From Paracoccaceae bacterium (lineage in GTDB: Bacteria; Pseudomonadota; Alphaproteobacteria; Rhodobacterales; Rhodobacteraceae), in contig DAOUQK010000040.1 in the NCBI GenBank assembly GCA_030625695.1, positions 1 to 16,209 of the forward strand: a stretch of DNA of 16,209 nucleotides. The letters run 5' to 3'. Positions 14,758-16,209 of the stretch are shown here, piece after piece; positions within the stretch are counted from its first letter, which is position 1; every line of letters starts with the position of its first letter. The position numbers and the translations under genes were made by a program. The notes beneath the pieces were generated by a model. That model worked only from the letters and a program-made list of their open reading frames with translations. It ran no database searches and had not been told where the DNA came from.

Positions 14758-15507
14758 TTAACTGGTCAATATTTTTTCTGCGACCGCCTGCTCAAGACCT
14801 TCCAGGAATATCCTGTTCCGTGCATTGGCTATGTGATCACGCATAACCTTGTGAGCGCGCTCCGCATCTTTGTCGAGAATTGCCACAATGACTTCCCTAT
14901 GTTCCAGCCGGGTCAGAAGTATGTGATTTTCATACTCCGATCTGGTCAGATGCTTCTTGATATTCATGGAAAACATCATATGAGGACGCATCTCTGACAT
15001 GATTGAAGAAAAGAAACTATTTTGCGAAAACCCTGCCAGCCGGATATGAAATTCCGCGTCGTCGGCGGCTGCATGGATAATTTCTTCGTCGCGGCAAGGC
15101 AGGCCCTTTTCCAAATCTTTCAGCTGAGATCGAAGGTAGGTGGTGGCAGGCTCTGATTGGTGAAGCCCGAGGTGGGCCGCAATTTCCGGTTCGATTGCCA
15201 ACCTGCAGTCGTAGCAATCCTTGAGTTCAGACAATCGGTTGCTAAAATCCGGCAAGTTCAATTTTTGCAGGTCGCGACACGCGACAACCGTTCCCGATCC
15301 TTGCTGGGACTGCACAATGCCGCGTTTTTTCAGCATTTCCAAAGCCGACCGCACAACCGACCGCGAGACACCATAGTCATTCGCCAGGCTGCCTTCCGTT
15401 GGTAAGGTGCTCTTGGGCGGATACTCTCCGGCTATGATCCCGGTTAGGATATCCTGGTACAATCCATGCAGAACACTTCCGACTTCCGCCCGGGATATCT
15501 TGGTCAT
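14758..15507 (-). CDS. GntR-family transcriptional regulator (FadR/FCD subfamily)
   Basis: A 249-residue DNA-binding regulator. The N-terminal winged helix spans about 10-76, with LPTEGSLANDYGVSRSVVRSALEMLKKRG as its helix-turn-helix and SQQGSGTVV as the wing. A C-terminal FCD ligand domain (about 95-235) has the likely metal-site residues DDAEFH, LEHREV and MRDHIANA. Such proteins usually repress catabolic genes and are released by a small organic acid or sugar acid. The start is ATG with GAGGA about 7 bases upstream. It lies on the same strand and upstream of the sugar dehydrogenase, making that operon its most likely target. The effector cannot be predicted. Confidence 0.92.
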   Translation of the reverse strand: MTKISRAEVGSVLHGLYQDILTGIIAGEYPPKSTLPTEGSLANDYGVSRSVVRSALEMLKKRGIVQSQQGSGTVVACRDLQKLNLPDFSNRLSELKDCYDCRLAIEPEIAAHLGLHQSEPATTYLRSQLKDLEKGLPCRDEEIIHAAADDAEFHIRLAGFSQNSFFSSIMSEMRPHMMFSMNIKKHLTRSEYENHILLTRLEHREVIVAILDKDAERAHKVMRDHIANARNRIFLEGLEQAVAEKILTS

Positions 15508-15651
15508 TTGTTATTCCTCAGCTCCGGTCATCCCCCAAAGCATCGCCGGAATTCCGATTTTGATCAATGCGGTAAATTCGGAAGTCGAACCGACCCGGAT
15601 TTACTGGAGGGTGAACATCCCCTAAATGGCAGGATGTGTCCGCCACACCCG

Positions 15652-16209
15652 TCAAAACCCTATCGCCGCACCGTCCTTGCGCGGGTCGGACCCGCCAGCA
15701 TAGCCACGACCGTTCAGACGCTGGATCAGTTGCGCGCCGCCAAAGCCAAATGCATTGTCCGGCGCTTCAAGTGTCAGATCATGGCCAAGCGCGCGCAGAG
15801 CATCCAGAGTGGCGGTTGGAATCGTCGATTCGCAGGCCACGCCCAGTCCCTGAGTGATCCGCCAGCGTGGTGCATCTGCGGCCATCTGCGGGTCCTGGTC
15901 AAATAGCTGAGTGCGCAAGACCATCTGCACATGCCCCTGCGCCTGCATTGGGCCGCCCATGACCCCAAAGCTCATTTTCGGGCCATCGGGCCCCATCAGG
16001 AACCCGGGAATAATGGTGTGGAAGGGTCTTTTGCCAGGGCCGACGTGGTTCTGATGCGCCGGGTCCAGAGAGAAATCCGCGCCCCGGTTCTGTAAGGCAA
16101 CGCCGGTCCCCGGCACCACCACACCCGATCCGAACCCGGCATAATTGGATTGAATGAAGGACACCATCATCCCGGAGGCATCAGCCGTCGTCAGATAAAC
16201 CGTTCCGCC
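15652..16209 (-). CDS. Gamma-glutamyltransferase-family protein, C-terminal part (5' end outside window)
   Basis: The last 185 residues of an Ntn-hydrolase of the gamma-glutamyltransferase/acylase family, open to the window edge; the first internal Met at 16170 is not the start. The visible beginning GGTVYLTTADASGMMVSF matches the family's start of the small subunit, where the Thr (of GGT or the DTVYL equivalent) is the autocatalytic nucleophile. Then come SNYAGFGSGVVVPGTGVALQNRG, the oxyanion-loop region, and GKRPFHTIIPGFL. Typical substrates are glutathione or other gamma-glutamyl/acyl compounds; the specific one is unknown. A 144-base gap separates it from the GntR gene downstream on the same strand. 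Confidence 0.88.
   Translation of the reverse strand, partial: GGTVYLTTADASGMMVSFIQSNYAGFGSGVVVPGTGVALQNRGADFSLDPAHQNHVGPGKRPFHTIIPGFLMGPDGPKMSFGVMGGPMQAQGHVQMVLRTQLFDQDPQMAADAPRWRITQGLGVACESTIPTATLDALRALGHDLTLEAPDNAFGFGGAQLIQRLNGRGYAGGSDPRKDGAAIGF

Noticed and set aside
15552..15583. Inverted pair TTCCGA / TCGGAA upstream of the GntR gene
   Set aside because: Six-base arms with a 20-base loop and no T-run are too weak to call a terminator or operator.
1..16209. CRISPR arrays, tRNA/rRNA genes, transposases or phage genes
   Set aside because: No regularly spaced direct repeats, cloverleaf-like sequences, integrase/transposase motifs or phage proteins were seen.

Overview
The window looks like a piece of an alphaproteobacterial chromosome, most likely from the Rhodobacterales/Roseobacter group. 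This rests on the pheA / SRPBCC / nudC neighbourhood, a short 4.5S-type SRP RNA, a stand-alone prephenate dehydratase with no chorismate mutase fusion, and moderately GC-rich, compact gene packing. The taxon is inferred from protein style, not from a marker gene.

Left part (1-5073), housekeeping genes. The window opens inside pheA (prephenate dehydratase). Convergent to it is a two-gene minus-strand unit, nudC (NAD+/NADH diphosphatase) followed by a small SRPBCC protein. A large imperfect inverted repeat lies between pheA and the SRPBCC gene. Divergent from nudC is a 635-residue cpdB-like nucleotidase/phosphodiesterase with a TTG start and no signal peptide. Next come the SRP RNA gene ffs with a recognisable promoter, and a TMEM220-like small membrane protein on the minus strand.

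Central part (5187-12434), an Ebo/EDB-type cluster, the most interesting part of the window. All six recognised components are present, split over three transcription blocks. Block one, plus strand, is eboD (dehydroquinate-synthase-like sugar phosphate cyclase), eboE (TIM-barrel 'metabolite traffic' protein) and eboC (UbiA-like prenyltransferase). Block two, minus strand, is eboF (alkaline phosphatase/NPP-like). Block three, plus strand, is eboA and eboB (TatD-like hydrolase), followed 8 bases later by a VTT/DedA-like membrane protein. Ebo/EDB clusters are linked in the literature to precursor export in cyanobacterial scytonemin production and to nematode repulsion by a Pseudomonas strain, but their chemistry is unknown. 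A cyclase, a prenyltransferase, a phosphatase-fold protein and a lipid-scramblase-type membrane protein together would fit assembly of a lipid-linked small molecule and its movement across the inner membrane. That is inference. EboF appears to have lost several canonical metal ligands by eye alignment, and a roughly 110-base MITE-like palindromic element separates eboD from eboE.

Right part (12439-16209), minus strand. A secreted PQQ-dependent sugar dehydrogenase and a downstream diheme cytochrome c look like a periplasmic oxidation module with its electron acceptor. Upstream is a GntR/FCD regulator, and the intergenic space holds several short palindromes, one fitting the FadR-subfamily operator pattern. 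The window ends inside a gamma-glutamyltransferase-family gene. No tRNA, rRNA, CRISPR array or transposase was seen.
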